A program made the translations under genes and the position numbers. Below are positions 1 to 8,169 of a stretch of 64,000 nucleotides of DNA, in pieces. The stretch is from Opitutales bacterium. Lineage in GTDB: Bacteria; Verrucomicrobiota; Verrucomicrobiia; Opitutales; UBA953. The notes beneath the pieces are model-generated. The model searched no databases. It worked only from the letters and a program-made list of their open reading frames with translations, and was not told the DNA's origin. The stretch covers positions 62,001-126,000 of the forward strand of contig JANRFG010000032.1 of assembly GCA_030725715.1 (NCBI GenBank), read 5' to 3'. Numbering within the stretch: position 1 is the stretch's first letter; every line of letters starts with the position of its first letter.

Positions 1-453
1 AGCAATTTCAGCCCCTCGCAGTTCTCGCTTCTCCAGAACGCGCTGTCCTTCCCGCTGGTCACGAACCAGGTCGAAGTCAGCCTCCTCCAGCTCTACGCCC
101 TGCACGACGGCACGCTCGATCAGTGTCAGGAGAAGAAGGTCACCCCGCTGGCCTGGAGTCCGCTCGGCGCCGGCCTGCTCGGTTCGGGCGGCGTGGATCT
201 CCTGCCTGGACAGCGCCATTATGACCCGACCGCCGTGTTGGCCGTCCTCGATCGTATCGCCCAGGAGCGTGGCGTCGCCCGCGAACTCATCGCCCTATCT
301 TGGATCCTGAAGCATCCGGCCAAGATCGTCCCCATCGTGGGCAGCACCCGGCCGGAGCGCATCAAACAGCTGGCCACCGCCGCGGACCTCGAACTGACCC
401 GCGAAGAGTGGTATCACCTCGTCACCGCGGCCCGCGGCGCGGAGATGCCCTGA
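1..453 (+). CDS. Aldo/keto reductase, C-terminal part (5' end outside window)
   Basis: The reading frame is open from the first base, so the ORF track entry starting at 193 is only an internal GTG. The visible 150 residues begin SNFSPSQFSLLQ and continue with VTNQVEVSLLQL, DGTLDQCQ, TPLAWSPLGAGLL and PIVGSTRPERIKQ. These are the conserved C-terminal half of NAD(P)H-dependent aldo/keto reductases close to E. coli YdhF: the substrate-loop WSPLG block and the GSTRPERI cofactor-phosphate block. The catalytic Asp/Tyr/Lys part is upstream of the window. It is probably a cytosolic carbonyl reductase; the substrate cannot be told. The stop is followed by 70 nt before the sialidase gene. Confidence 0.92.
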   Translation, partial: SNFSPSQFSLLQNALSFPLVTNQVEVSLLQLYALHDGTLDQCQEKKVTPLAWSPLGAGLLGSGGVDLLPGQRHYDPTAVLAVLDRIAQERGVARELIALSWILKHPAKIVPIVGSTRPERIKQLATAADLELTREEWYHLVTAARGAEMP

Positions 454-523
454 CCCCTAGGGGACATGGGGACACGGGGAGGGTTGGGGTTGCGGGGGAG
501 TGTGGATGGCTTAAAAAACAGGA

Positions 524-1690
524 ATGAATCCCGCCCCTGGTTCGTGCCTCCGTCATTTCTGGCCTTTGCTCATGGTCGCCGCGCTCGGCGCCCAGACCGC
601 GCAGGTCCTTGAGACGAAGACCATCACCCCGCCGGAAGAACCCTATGCCGGCTGGTCGACGCTCGTGCGTCGCGCCAACGGCGAACTCTGGGTCACCTGG
701 TCGGGCGGTCGCGACGGCCATGTCTGTCCGATGGGGCAGGTGCGCGCGATGACCTCGAAGGATGACGGAGCCACCTGGACCTATCCGCGCGTGCTGCTCG
801 ACAGCCCGATCGACGACCGGGACAGCGGCGTGATGGAGACCGCCAAAGGCACTCTGCTCGTCACGACGTTCACGTCGCTGGCCTATGAGGCCGATCTGGC
901 CAAGTCCCTGATGTACCTGCCTGACGGCAAGGGGCCCTCCATGCGGCCCATGAAGCCGGAGGTCGTCGCCCGTTGGCAGGCGGCGCAGAATCGCCTGACG
1001 GCAGAGGGGCGGAAGGCGGAACTGGGCGAGTGGGTCCTCCGCTCGACGGACGGCGGCCTGAATTTCTCCGCGCGTATCCCCACGATCGTCAACAGTCCCC
1101 ACGGTCCGCTCCAATTAAAGGACGGCCGCCTGCTTTACGTGGGCAAGCAGCTCTGGACTAAGGAGGGTAAGATCGGCGCCGCCGAATCAAAGGACGACGG
1201 CCTCACCTGGACCTGGCTGAGCGAGATCCCGACCCGCCCCGGCGACGAGGTGAAGAAGGGCTATCACGAGCTCTTCGCGATCGAGACCGATGACGGGCGC
1301 ATCGTCGCCCAGATCCGAAACCACAATAAGCCCGACAATGGCTCGACCCTGCAGTGCGAATCAACCGATGGCGGCCGGACCTGGACCGTGCCGAAGTCGA
1401 TCGGCGTCTGGGGCCTGCCTTCGCATCTGCTCAAGCTCAAGGATGGCCGGCTGCTCATGACTTACGGCCATCGTCGCAAGCCTTTCGGCAATCAGGCCCG
1501 CCTGAGCACGGATCACGGGCGCACGTGGAGCGAACCCATGGTCGTCTCCGGGGACGGCACCACCGGCGACCTCGGCTATCCCTCGACCGTCGAGCTGGCC
1601 GACGGCAAGCTGCTCACCGTATGGTATGAGAACGTGAAAGACCTCGGCAAAGCCGTCCTCCGCCAGGCGAAGTGGAAGATCGGTCAATGA
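524..1690 (+). CDS. Secreted sialidase-family (BNR repeat) protein
   Basis: A 388-residue protein with an N-terminal hydrophobic export signal ending near ALGAQTA. It carries a series of Asp-box repeats (SxDxGxTW): SKDDGATWTYP, STDGGLNFS, SKDDGLTWTW, STDGGRTWTVP and STDHGRTWSEP, the hallmark of the six-bladed sialidase/BNR propeller. Proteins of this type in PVC bacteria are annotated exo-alpha-sialidase (GH33-like), but the FRIP motif is not clear here, so sialic acid as substrate is unproven. A TTGCGG box at 490 and TTAAAA at 511 may be a promoter close to the start. It faces the VF530 gene convergently across an inverted short-repeat array. Confidence 0.85.
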   Translation: MNPAPGSCLRHFWPLLMVAALGAQTAQVLETKTITPPEEPYAGWSTLVRRANGELWVTWSGGRDGHVCPMGQVRAMTSKDDGATWTYPRVLLDSPIDDRDSGVMETAKGTLLVTTFTSLAYEADLAKSLMYLPDGKGPSMRPMKPEVVARWQAAQNRLTAEGRKAELGEWVLRSTDGGLNFSARIPTIVNSPHGPLQLKDGRLLYVGKQLWTKEGKIGAAESKDDGLTWTWLSEIPTRPGDEVKKGYHELFAIETDDGRIVAQIRNHNKPDNGSTLQCESTDGGRTWTVPKSIGVWGLPSHLLKLKDGRLLMTYGHRRKPFGNQARLSTDHGRTWSEPMVVSGDGTTGDLGYPSTVELADGKLLTVWYENVKDLGKAVLRQAKWKIGQ

Positions 1691-1699
1691 GCGAGGGCC

Positions 1700-1797
1700 G
1701 GTTGACCCGTTGACCGGAGGGCCGGAGGGATGCCCATCATGACTGGCTTGCATGGGCCTTCTTCAGGCCAACGGGCCAACCGTTCAACCGATCAACT
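1700..1797. repeat. Inverted octamer arrays (GTTGANCS family) between convergent genes
   Basis: The left arm reads GGTTGACCCGTTGACCGG (1700-1717). The right arm at 1767-1797, read on the minus strand, is GTTGATCG GTTGAACG GTTGGCCC GTTGGCC, so both arms are tandem 8-mers in inverted orientation around a 49-nt core. The right arm ends three bases before the VF530 stop. The pair could fold into a long imperfect hairpin and act as a bidirectional terminator. It belongs to the class of short-unit inverted arrays seen at about ten sites in the window. Confidence 0.75.
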
Positions 1798-1800
1798 ATC

Positions 1801-2046
1801 TCAGAGCCCGAAGCCTTGGGACTTACGGACGTCGCCGACATACCAGTTCTCGAGCTTCTCGCGGGCCCAAGGGGTCTTACGCAGGAAGGTGAGGGACGAC
1901 TTGATCGTCGGGTCGAACATGAAGCAGCGGATCGGGATGCGGTAGGCCATTTCCTGCCAGCCGTATTTGGCGACCATGGTCTCAAGCAGCTTCTGCAGGG
2001 TCACGCCGTGCAGCGGGTCGCGGTGAGGACGGCGTTCTTCGTTCAT
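1801..2046 (-). CDS. VF530 family (DUF2132) small DNA-binding-type protein
   Basis: An 81-residue protein matching the VF530/DUF2132 family over nearly its whole length: [38 protein letters not shown] and [13 protein letters not shown]. Family members are small helical proteins named after the Vibrio fischeri structure and annotated as DNA-binding; the biological role is not established. The ORF track only shows it as the tail of a 162-residue ORF. The ATG at 2046 is chosen because the family begins just before the DPLHG block and because this start lies 5 nt after the stop of the upstream gene, suggesting translational coupling. Confidence 0.9.
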   Translation of the reverse strand: MNEERRPHRDPLHGVTLQKLLETMVAKYGWQEMAYRIPIRCFMFDPTIKSSLTFLRKTPWAREKLENWYVGDVRKSQGFGL

Positions 2047-2051
2047 GGCGT

Positions 2052-2474
2052 TCAGACGGCGCAGCGCTTCAGGAAGACCAGGCGGTCGATCGCCACGATC
2101 TTCGGAGGCAGCAGGCGCGGGCGGATGACATTCGGGTCGGTCGTGTGGCTGGTCACTTCGTAGAGGCCGTTGTAGAACCACTTGCCGCCTTCGGTGCGAC
2201 GGACATAGACCGGCAGCGGGCCGCGGGTCTCGGCGAGCTTGATGCCCCACTTGGGTTGGTCGCCTTTGCGGCCGACCCAGACTTCGCACGGTTCGCCGTC
2301 GGCGCGCGGATTCCAGCCGAGTCCGAGGCAGACGCCGATGACCGCTCCGGCCTGGTGGATGACGAAGTTCGGCGGCTTCGGGTCGCCACCGAGGAAGGCG
2401 CGCACCTCGTCGAACTCATAGCCCTGGCCCACGACGTGGGGAGCGGGTTCAGGAGAGGGCGAAGCGTCGGACAT
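2052..2474 (-). CDS. Conserved hypothetical protein, possibly SRA/DUF6697-like
   Basis: A 140-residue soluble protein without signal peptide or membrane segment. I do not recognise it firmly. The middle and end ([49 protein letters not shown]) have the rhythm of small beta-rich domains seen in SRA-like or DUF6697 proteins, where a charged VRR strand precedes a WxYxGxYxV strand; this is only a visual resemblance. It is followed after 5 nt by the VF530 gene, so the two are probably co-transcribed. Its start at 2474 lies 100 nt downstream of the aspS stop, past the aspS terminator. Confidence 0.7.
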   Translation of the reverse strand: MSDASPSPEPAPHVVGQGYEFDEVRAFLGGDPKPPNFVIHQAGAVIGVCLGLGWNPRADGEPCEVWVGRKGDQPKWGIKLAETRGPLPVYVRRTEGGKWFYNGLYEVTSHTTDPNVIRPRLLPPKIVAIDRLVFLKRCAV

Positions 2475-2526
2475 GGCTGAAGGGAATAGGCCGACCCACC
2501 TTGCGGGGGAAGGCTAAATCCCCGCC

Positions 2527-2556
2527 AAAGAAAAAGGCGCGCTTGCGCGTGCCTTT
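2527..2556 (-). terminator. Rho-independent terminator of aspS
   Basis: On the minus strand AAAGGCACGC-GCAA-GCGCGCCTTT forms a 10-bp stem (one G-U type mismatch) with a 4-nt loop, followed by a TTCTTT tract. It starts 21 nt beyond the aspS stop codon. Confidence 0.85.
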
Positions 2557-2577
2557 CGTCGGAGAGCCGGGAGGGCC

Positions 2578-4380
2578 TTAGGCCTTCGGCTTCGGCTCGT
2601 CTTCCACGAGGCGGATGCGCAGGTCGCGCAGCTGCTTCGGGGCGACCGGGCTCGGGCAGTCGGCCATCAGGTCGCGGCCGTTCTGGTTCTTCGGGAAGGC
2701 GAGGATATCGCGGATCGAAGAGCGGCCGGCGAGCATGGCGACCACGCGGTCGAAGCCGAGCGCGATGCCGCCGTGGGGCGGGGCGCCGTAGGAGAAGGCC
2801 TTGAGCATGTAGCCGAAGCGGCTGTCGACGAGGTCCTGCGGGATCTTGAGGATGTCCTCGAAGACGCGCTTCTGGACGGCCGGGTTATGGATGCGGATCG
2901 AGCCGCCGCCGAGTTCGACGCCGTTGAGGACGATGTCGTAGTGCTGGCCGCGCACCTTGGCGGGGTCGGTGGCGAGCAGGGGCTCGTCTTCGACGACCGG
3001 GGCGGTGAACGGGTGGTGGGCCGAGAGGTAGCGCTTCTCTTCTTCGTCCCAGAGCATCAGCGGGAATTCGATGACCCAGAGGAAGTTATACTGGTCGGCC
3101 GGGAGGGTCAGGCGACCACGTGCCTTGAGGAGGTAGGAGGACTCGAGGCGGATGCGGCCGAGGATGGTCGAGGCCTGCTCCCACGGGGCGGCGGCGAAGA
3201 AGACGATGTCGCCGTCCTCGATGTTGAGCTGCTGCTTGAGGGCGGCCTTCTCTTCGTCGGAGAAGAACTTCACGATCGGGGACTTCCATTCGCCCGCTTC
3301 GCACTTGATGAACGCGAGGCCCTTGGCGCCGGCGCTCTTGGCGATGTTCTCGAAGTTGGTCAGCTCGCCCTGGGTGATGTCGGCGAGGCCCTTGGCGTTG
3401 ATCGCGCGGACCACGGAGCCCGGGGTGTTGGCGGCGCCGTTGAAGACCTTGAAGGAGGAGTTCTTGAACAGGGCCGTCAGGTCCTGGATCTCCATGCCGA
3501 AGCGGGTGTCCGGCTTGTCGATGCCGAAGCGGTCCATCGCTTCCTGGTAGGCCATGCGGGGGAAGGGCGTCGGGATGTCGATGCCGAGGGTCTCCTTCCA
3601 GGTGCGCTTCAGGATGCCTTCGATCAGCTTGTACATGTCCTCGCGGTCGATGAAGGACATCTCCAGGTCGACCTGCGTGAACTCCGGCTGGCGGTCGGCG
3701 CGGAGGTCTTCGTCGCGGTAGCAACGGGCCATCTGATAGTAGCGTTCGACGCCGGCCACCATGAGCATCTGCTTGTACTGCTGCGGGGACTGCGTGAGCG
3801 CGTAGAATTCGCCGGGGTTGGTGCGGCTCGGCACGAGGAACTCGCGGGCGCCTTCCGGGGTGCTCTTGAAGAGGGTCGGGGTCTCGATCTCGAGGAAGTC
3901 CTGGCTGTCGAGTTCGGCGCGGATGGCGCGGGCGGCCTTGGCGCGGAGCTTGAGGAGGCCGATGTTACGCGGGCGACGGAGGTCGAGGAAGCGGTATTCG
4001 AGGCGGAGGTCTTCGTTCACCTTGTCGGCCTTGTCGTCGTCCATCGGGAACGGCAGGTCGGCGCAGACGTTGTGGACGACGAGGGTCCCGGCGGAGATCT
4101 CGATGCTGCCGGTGGCGAGCTTGGCGTTGACCGTGTCGGCCGAGCGGGCGCGGACCTTGCCGGTGATCTCGATGACGGATTCCGTCTTCAGGCGCTGGGC
4201 GATCTCCTGGATGCCGTTGGCGCCCGGATTGAAGACCACCTGGGTCATGCCTTCGCGGTCGCGGAGGTCGACGAAGGTCACGCCGCCGAGGTCGCGCTTG
4301 GTGTCGACCCAACCCACGAGGGTCACGGTCTGGCCGGCGTCGGCGGGGCGGAGGGCGTTGCAGGTATGGGTGCGTTTCAT
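2578..4380 (-). CDS. aspS: Aspartate--tRNA ligase
   Basis: A 600-residue class IIb aminoacyl-tRNA synthetase that charges tRNA-Asp in the cytosol, of normal bacterial length. The N-terminal OB-fold anticodon-binding domain (VTLVGWVDTKRDLGGVTFVD) covers about residues 1-105. Class II motif 2 is CYRDEDLRADRQPEFTQVD, the bacterial GAD insertion lies around residues 300-420, and motif 3 is GIALGFDRVVAMLAG near the C terminus. Whether the enzyme is discriminating or also charges tRNA-Asn cannot be read from motifs alone. It is transcribed on its own, with a good promoter 24 nt before the ATG and a strong terminator. Confidence 0.98.
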   Translation of the reverse strand: MKRTHTCNALRPADAGQTVTLVGWVDTKRDLGGVTFVDLRDREGMTQVVFNPGANGIQEIAQRLKTESVIEITGKVRARSADTVNAKLATGSIEISAGTLVVHNVCADLPFPMDDDKADKVNEDLRLEYRFLDLRRPRNIGLLKLRAKAARAIRAELDSQDFLEIETPTLFKSTPEGAREFLVPSRTNPGEFYALTQSPQQYKQMLMVAGVERYYQMARCYRDEDLRADRQPEFTQVDLEMSFIDREDMYKLIEGILKRTWKETLGIDIPTPFPRMAYQEAMDRFGIDKPDTRFGMEIQDLTALFKNSSFKVFNGAANTPGSVVRAINAKGLADITQGELTNFENIAKSAGAKGLAFIKCEAGEWKSPIVKFFSDEEKAALKQQLNIEDGDIVFFAAAPWEQASTILGRIRLESSYLLKARGRLTLPADQYNFLWVIEFPLMLWDEEEKRYLSAHHPFTAPVVEDEPLLATDPAKVRGQHYDIVLNGVELGGGSIRIHNPAVQKRVFEDILKIPQDLVDSRFGYMLKAFSYGAPPHGGIALGFDRVVAMLAGRSSIRDILAFPKNQNGRDLMADCPSPVAPKQLRDLRIRLVEDEPKPKA

Positions 4381-4410
4381 GAGGTCGGGACGGACGGAAT
4401 CGAGGGGTAT

Positions 4411-4439
4411 GGTTAACGGACGGGGAAAACCCTAGTCAA
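4411..4439 (-). promoter_or_regulatory. Putative promoter of aspS
   Basis: On the minus strand TTGACT, a 17-nt spacer and TTAACC, placing transcription start about 24 nt before the aspS ATG. The same -35/-10 pair (TTGACA/TTAACC) precedes the tRNA-Pro gene, so it may be the housekeeping type here. Confidence 0.6.
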
Positions 4440-4450
4440 AGCCCAATTGG

Positions 4451-4479
4451 CAGGGGTCGGGTTAGGGGTAGGGATAGGG
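4451..4479. repeat. Single GGGGTA-type hexamer array arm
   Basis: AGGGGTC GGGTT AGGGGT AGGGAT AGGG, imperfect 5-7-mers of the same family as the inverted arrays at 33861-34001 and the left arm at 47069. Only the G-rich arm is visible; no C-rich partner was found. It lies between the divergent aspS promoter and the secreted-protein gene. Confidence 0.6.
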
Positions 4480-4527
4480 CCATCGTTTCGGGTGGGCAGG
4501 GGGCCGTCTCGAGGCTTAAGTCTCCGC

Positions 4528-6135
4528 ATGCGCACCCCCGCACTCCTGACCGCCTGCCTGCTCGCGGCCGTCGCTTCCGCCGCCCCGCAGAAGGTCGAGA
4601 TGGCCGGCTACCTCATCGTCCCGACCGAGCGCGTGACGGAGCCCTACGATGCCGGCTTCTCGATCTACGCCGCCGCCTGGCCGCTGCTGAGCGAATATCC
4701 GGGCCATCGTTTCCAGACCGGCCTCTTCGGCACCTGGATGCATCCGCAGTATCCTAAGGACGAGAAACCCAAGGACCTCTATAACGACATCGAAGGCGGC
4801 CTCGGCTGGTGGCGGGACACGCGCTTCCCGTCCGTGACCCCGAAGTTCATCATGGGCGGCGTCGGCGTGAATTTCTACGACATCGCCAACGGCCCGGGCT
4901 ACGGACGCGGCACCTGGGAAGATCCGCGCGGACTCTACGGCGTCGCCCAGCTCACGCCGTGGCTGCTGTTCCCGCTCGACGGCCTGAACCTCAAGCAGGG
5001 CGTCAACGGCGAGCTCTTCGGTTACGGTTACCTGCCGATGCCGTTCGCCGAGGCCAAGACGAAGACCGAAGGCAAGGACGTCCCCACGGGCGCCAACTGC
5101 TGGACGCTCTTCCTGAACGCTTCGAACTTCAAGGGCCCGGTCTGTTTCTTCACGCCGAACTTCTGGTCGCGCGCGGCGCTCCGTAATCCGGCCGTCGCCG
5201 GACAGATGCTGGATTCGCGTGGTTCCGACCCGAACAAGCATTTCCAGATGGAGACCCAGTATGTCCCCGCGGCGATGGCCAAGGACGAGAAGGGCGACGC
5301 CTACGCGCGCGTGGCTCCGACCTCCTTCCCGGTCGGCGCCGACGGCACGACGGTCGTCCTGCATCGCCTGACCTGCTACGACCGTCGCGCCCTCTATGAC
5401 GGCGTGAAGGCCTGGTTCGACGGCGGCCCCGTCGCCTCCGGCGCGATCAATCCCGCCGGCGAGCTGGTCCAGAGTTTCCGGACGGGCGGTGGTTCGACCT
5501 GGAGCATCTACCCGCAGGGCACGAAGCGCGAAGCGAAGCCCGGCCTCGATTGGAAGGCCTTCGCGACGCCCCATTCGCCCGACCCGCATACCTATGGCTA
5601 TAAATGGAACGCCGACCTGGTGACCCGCACCCGTCCGGGGCTCGTGACCTTGCCGGAATATTACCGTCTTGGTTCTTTCGGGAAGAACGGTCGCTGGAGC
5701 GCGGTGACGGCGAAGGACGTCCCGGCCGCCACCGGCCTGACGCAGATGACCTTCGATCCGCCGAAGGAAAAGCCGCAGGCGCCGCGCGAGACCCAGCCCG
5801 GTGAAAAGACGACCTGGAAGATTCCTGGCCCCAAGGCCGGTCCGTTCCAGGCCTTCCTCGGAGACGGGAGCGTCGTCACCTACTACTGGTACCGCTTCGC
5901 CGATCAGCCGGCCATCCTCAACGCCGACCTGACCCCGGCCGAGCGCGAGGCCCTGCAGGTCAAGGTCGAGAAGCTGCATCGCACCTGGACCAAGGATCGC
6001 GAGTATCTCGCGCCGCCCACCGTCGGCAAGCTCGCCGCGCTCGACCCCGCGCAGGTCCTCACGCCGCCGAAGGGGCTGGAGATCGGCTACGTGCCCATCG
6101 CCACGCGGCAGGAACTCGCCCCGGCGAAGAAGTAA
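4528..6135 (+). CDS. Secreted protein of unknown function
   Basis: A 535-residue exported protein with a typical signal peptide (RTPALLTACLLAAVASA). The ORF track begins 27 codons earlier, but the ATG at 4528 directly precedes the signal peptide and is preferred. The mature protein is rich in aromatic residues and Gly (GGVGVNFYDIANGPGYGRGTW, YGYLPMPFAEA, VTYYWYRFADQPAIL), with alternating short strands suggestive of a beta-rich extracellular fold. No catalytic signature, heme motif or transmembrane segment was recognised. Similar unnamed secreted proteins occur in Planctomycetes and Verrucomicrobia by my recollection, but I cannot name the family. The C terminus is Lys-rich (ELAPAKK), as in many exported proteins of this window. 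Confidence 0.85.
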   Translation: MRTPALLTACLLAAVASAAPQKVEMAGYLIVPTERVTEPYDAGFSIYAAAWPLLSEYPGHRFQTGLFGTWMHPQYPKDEKPKDLYNDIEGGLGWWRDTRFPSVTPKFIMGGVGVNFYDIANGPGYGRGTWEDPRGLYGVAQLTPWLLFPLDGLNLKQGVNGELFGYGYLPMPFAEAKTKTEGKDVPTGANCWTLFLNASNFKGPVCFFTPNFWSRAALRNPAVAGQMLDSRGSDPNKHFQMETQYVPAAMAKDEKGDAYARVAPTSFPVGADGTTVVLHRLTCYDRRALYDGVKAWFDGGPVASGAINPAGELVQSFRTGGGSTWSIYPQGTKREAKPGLDWKAFATPHSPDPHTYGYKWNADLVTRTRPGLVTLPEYYRLGSFGKNGRWSAVTAKDVPAATGLTQMTFDPPKEKPQAPRETQPGEKTTWKIPGPKAGPFQAFLGDGSVVTYYWYRFADQPAILNADLTPAEREALQVKVEKLHRTWTKDREYLAPPTVGKLAALDPAQVLTPPKGLEIGYVPIATRQELAPAKK

Positions 6136-6141
6136 GCCGGC

Positions 6142-6297
6142 TCAGCGGCGATCCGGATCCTTGGCCTCGACCGGCTCGACGTGGGCGAGGTGATCGGGGT
6201 TCTTCTTGCCCGTGAGCACCTTGACGAGGCACCAGGTGAGAAGCGAGGCGACCGCGCCCACCGAGATGAGCATGAAGAGGAGTCCGGCGGTAGTCAT
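6142..6297 (-). CDS. MetS-like small subunit of the NSS transporter
   Basis: A 51-residue ORF too short for the track: it begins MTTAGLLFMLISVGAVASLL and ends KDPDRR. It has one transmembrane helix (about residues 4-29) followed by a charged tail (LTGKKNPDHLAHVEPVEAKD). That size, topology and position, 18 nt downstream of the NSS symporter gene on the same strand, match the MetS-type small subunits that accompany MetP-like NSS transporters in actinobacteria and others. It probably stabilises or is needed for activity of the symporter in the inner membrane. The start is the only ATG that gives the full helix. The sequence itself is too short for certainty. Confidence 0.8.
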   Translation of the reverse strand: MTTAGLLFMLISVGAVASLLTWCLVKVLTGKKNPDHLAHVEPVEAKDPDRR

Positions 6298-6315
6298 GGT
6301 CGTAAAGTCGGAGGC

Positions 6316-7914
6316 TTAGCGGGCGTCCCAGCGTTTGCCCGCTCGTTGGATCATCAGCGCCGAGAAGCCGGCGAAGAGGAGCAGGAAGAAGGCCGTCAGG
6401 CGGGCGACGCCGCTGGCGGGGTGGCCCGGCCCGCCGACGATGTCGAGGATCGGATCGGTCGGCGTGAAGGCGGCCGCGGTGAACGAGAGATTCCAGCCGG
6501 CGACGTTCTTCAGGACGAACATCGCGAAGATCGCGGTCAGGTAGGCCGGCGAGACCCAGCGGAGGATGAACTTGAAGACCCGGGGGATGCGGATCTCCGC
6601 GCCTTGATGCGCTTCGGTCCAGCCGCGTTCGGTGCCGAAGGCGAAGTTGAAGATGTAGATCAGCAACGTGCCCTGCAGGAAGATGCCGATGTCGCCGATC
6701 CAGAAGTCGACCGTCGAGAGCGCCTTCAGGCCTTCGCTGAACCAGACGACGAGCGTGCAGCCGACCGCGGTGATCAGGCCGAGCAGCGTGACCGAGCCGC
6801 GGCGGTCGAGGCCGAGCCCTTCCTCGAGGAAGGCGATGCCGGGCTGCAGCATCGAGAGCGAGGACGTCACCGCGGCGATGAAGAGCAGGGTGAAGAACAG
6901 GCCGCCGAAGAGATGGCCGTAGGGCATGCCGGCGAAGACCTGCGGCAGGACGTTGAAGCCGAGGGCGAAGGTGCCGCCCGCGACGGCCGAGGCGCCGAGG
7001 AAGGCGAAGGCCGCGGGTACGGTGATCATCCCGCCCAGGCCGACTTCGCAGAACTCGTTGGCGGCGGTGGCGGTGAGGCCGCTCAGGACCACGTCATCGT
7101 TCTTCTTGAGGTAGCTGGCGTAGGTGATGATCACGCCGAAGCCGACGGAGAGCGTGAAGAACACCTGGGAGGCCGCCTTGAGCCAGACGGCCGGATTAGA
7201 AAGGCCTTGGCCGATGTCGTGGGGATTCCACATGTAGCCGAGGCCGTTCCACACGCTGAGCTCCGGCTTCGTCGGATCGGGCGTGCCGAGGGTCATGACG
7301 CGCACGAGCAGGATGAGCGCGATGAGGATGAGCACGGGCATGCCCCATTTGCAGATGAACTCGATGCCCCGGGAGATGCCGCGGTAGATGATGACGAAGT
7401 TCAGGACGAACACGCCGACGAAGAAGAGGAAGGGCCCGCCGAAGCCGAGGATCGCGCCGTCGGCCTTGAGGCCGGTGAACGCGGCGAAGGCGGTGGCGTA
7501 GGCGGCCGGGTCCTTGCCGAGGTCTAGTCCCCCGCTGAAACTGTTCCAAGCGTAGCCGAGGCACCAGGACTCGATGACGACGTAATAGAAGTAGACGCCG
7601 ACCGGGATGATGAAGCCGAGGAGGCCGACGTATTTGCCCCACGGCTTGCGGACGATGGCATGGAAGATGCCGGGCGAGGAGTTGTAGCCCTGCGTGCCGC
7701 CGAAACGTCCGAGCGTCCACTCGACCCAGCAGATCGGGAGGCCGACGATCAGGAGGGAGATGAAGTAGGCGATGAGGAAGGCGCCGCCGCCGGTCTCCTT
7801 GTCGGCCGCGAGGCCGGGGAAGCGGAGGAAGTTGCCCAGGCCGACGGCGCTGCCGGCGACGGCCATGATCACGCCCAGTTTGGAGCTCCAGCCGTCAGGT
7901 TGCTTGGTCGTCAT
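6316..7914 (-). CDS. Sodium-dependent NSS-family transporter (LeuT/MetP-like)
   Basis: A 532-residue polytopic inner-membrane protein of the neurotransmitter:sodium symporter family. The first segment AGSAVGLGNFLRFPGLA is the unwound TM1 carrying the Na+ and substrate sites, followed by GGGAFLIAYFISLLIVGLP and EWTLGRFGG, very close to LeuT. Twelve hydrophobic segments can be counted. The natural substrate is most likely an amino acid; the adjacent small subunit gene favours a MetPS-like methionine/alanine type importer, but that is inference. A promoter with TTGCAC and TAGACA lies just upstream and a palindrome lies beyond it. The gene is divergent from the DEAD-box helicase. Confidence 0.95.
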   Translation of the reverse strand: MTTKQPDGWSSKLGVIMAVAGSAVGLGNFLRFPGLAADKETGGGAFLIAYFISLLIVGLPICWVEWTLGRFGGTQGYNSSPGIFHAIVRKPWGKYVGLLGFIIPVGVYFYYVVIESWCLGYAWNSFSGGLDLGKDPAAYATAFAAFTGLKADGAILGFGGPFLFFVGVFVLNFVIIYRGISRGIEFICKWGMPVLILIALILLVRVMTLGTPDPTKPELSVWNGLGYMWNPHDIGQGLSNPAVWLKAASQVFFTLSVGFGVIITYASYLKKNDDVVLSGLTATAANEFCEVGLGGMITVPAAFAFLGASAVAGGTFALGFNVLPQVFAGMPYGHLFGGLFFTLLFIAAVTSSLSMLQPGIAFLEEGLGLDRRGSVTLLGLITAVGCTLVVWFSEGLKALSTVDFWIGDIGIFLQGTLLIYIFNFAFGTERGWTEAHQGAEIRIPRVFKFILRWVSPAYLTAIFAMFVLKNVAGWNLSFTAAAFTPTDPILDIVGGPGHPASGVARLTAFFLLLFAGFSALMIQRAGKRWDAR

Positions 7915-7932
7915 CGTCAGGGGTTACCGAGT

Positions 7933-7960
7933 TGTCTAGGAAAGGGCAGGGGGAGTGCAA
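7933..7960 (-). promoter_or_regulatory. Putative promoter of the NSS transporter operon
   Basis: On the minus strand TTGCAC, 16 nt, TAGACA; the predicted start would be about 12 nt before the ATG at 7914. Confidence 0.5.
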
Positions 7961-7962
7961 TG

Positions 7963-7979
7963 CTGGGACGCAGTCCCAG
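7963..7979. promoter_or_regulatory. Perfect palindrome next to NSS promoter (possible operator)
   Basis: CTGGGAC-GCA-GTCCCAG, 7-bp arms with a 3-nt centre, lies three bases upstream of the -35 box of the NSS promoter. Its position suits a regulator site, but a simple hairpin is equally possible. Confidence 0.35.
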
Positions 7980-7989
7980 TGAAGGTGGA

Positions 7990-8106
7990 GGCGGTTGGCG
8001 GATGGCGGTTAGCGGTTAGATGAGCTACGAAGTCGTGCTTTGACTGAATCGATAGCCTTTTGGCGGGTGGTGTGTGGCCCAACCGCCAACCGCTAACCGC
8101 CAACCC
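7990..8106. repeat. Inverted heptamer arrays (GGCGGTT family)
   Basis: The left arm (7990-8019) reads GGCGGTT GGCGGAT GGCGGTT AGCGGTT AG. The right arm (8081-8106), read on the minus strand, is GGTT GGCGGTT AGCGGTT GGCGGTT. A 61-nt core (8020-8080) containing GATAGCCTTTTGG separates them. It lies in the divergent region between the NSS transporter and the DEAD-box helicase, so it cannot be a simple terminator. Confidence 0.75.
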
Positions 8107-8169
8107 CTTATGCCCGTTATCCCCCCTATTCTTCTCGCCCTTTCCATTTCCTCTACTCACTTTGCCTCA

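Noticed and set aside
4447-4527. 27-codon N-terminal extension of the secreted protein
   Set aside because: It is encoded partly by the GGGGTA repeat and would bury the signal peptide; the ATG at 4528 is better.
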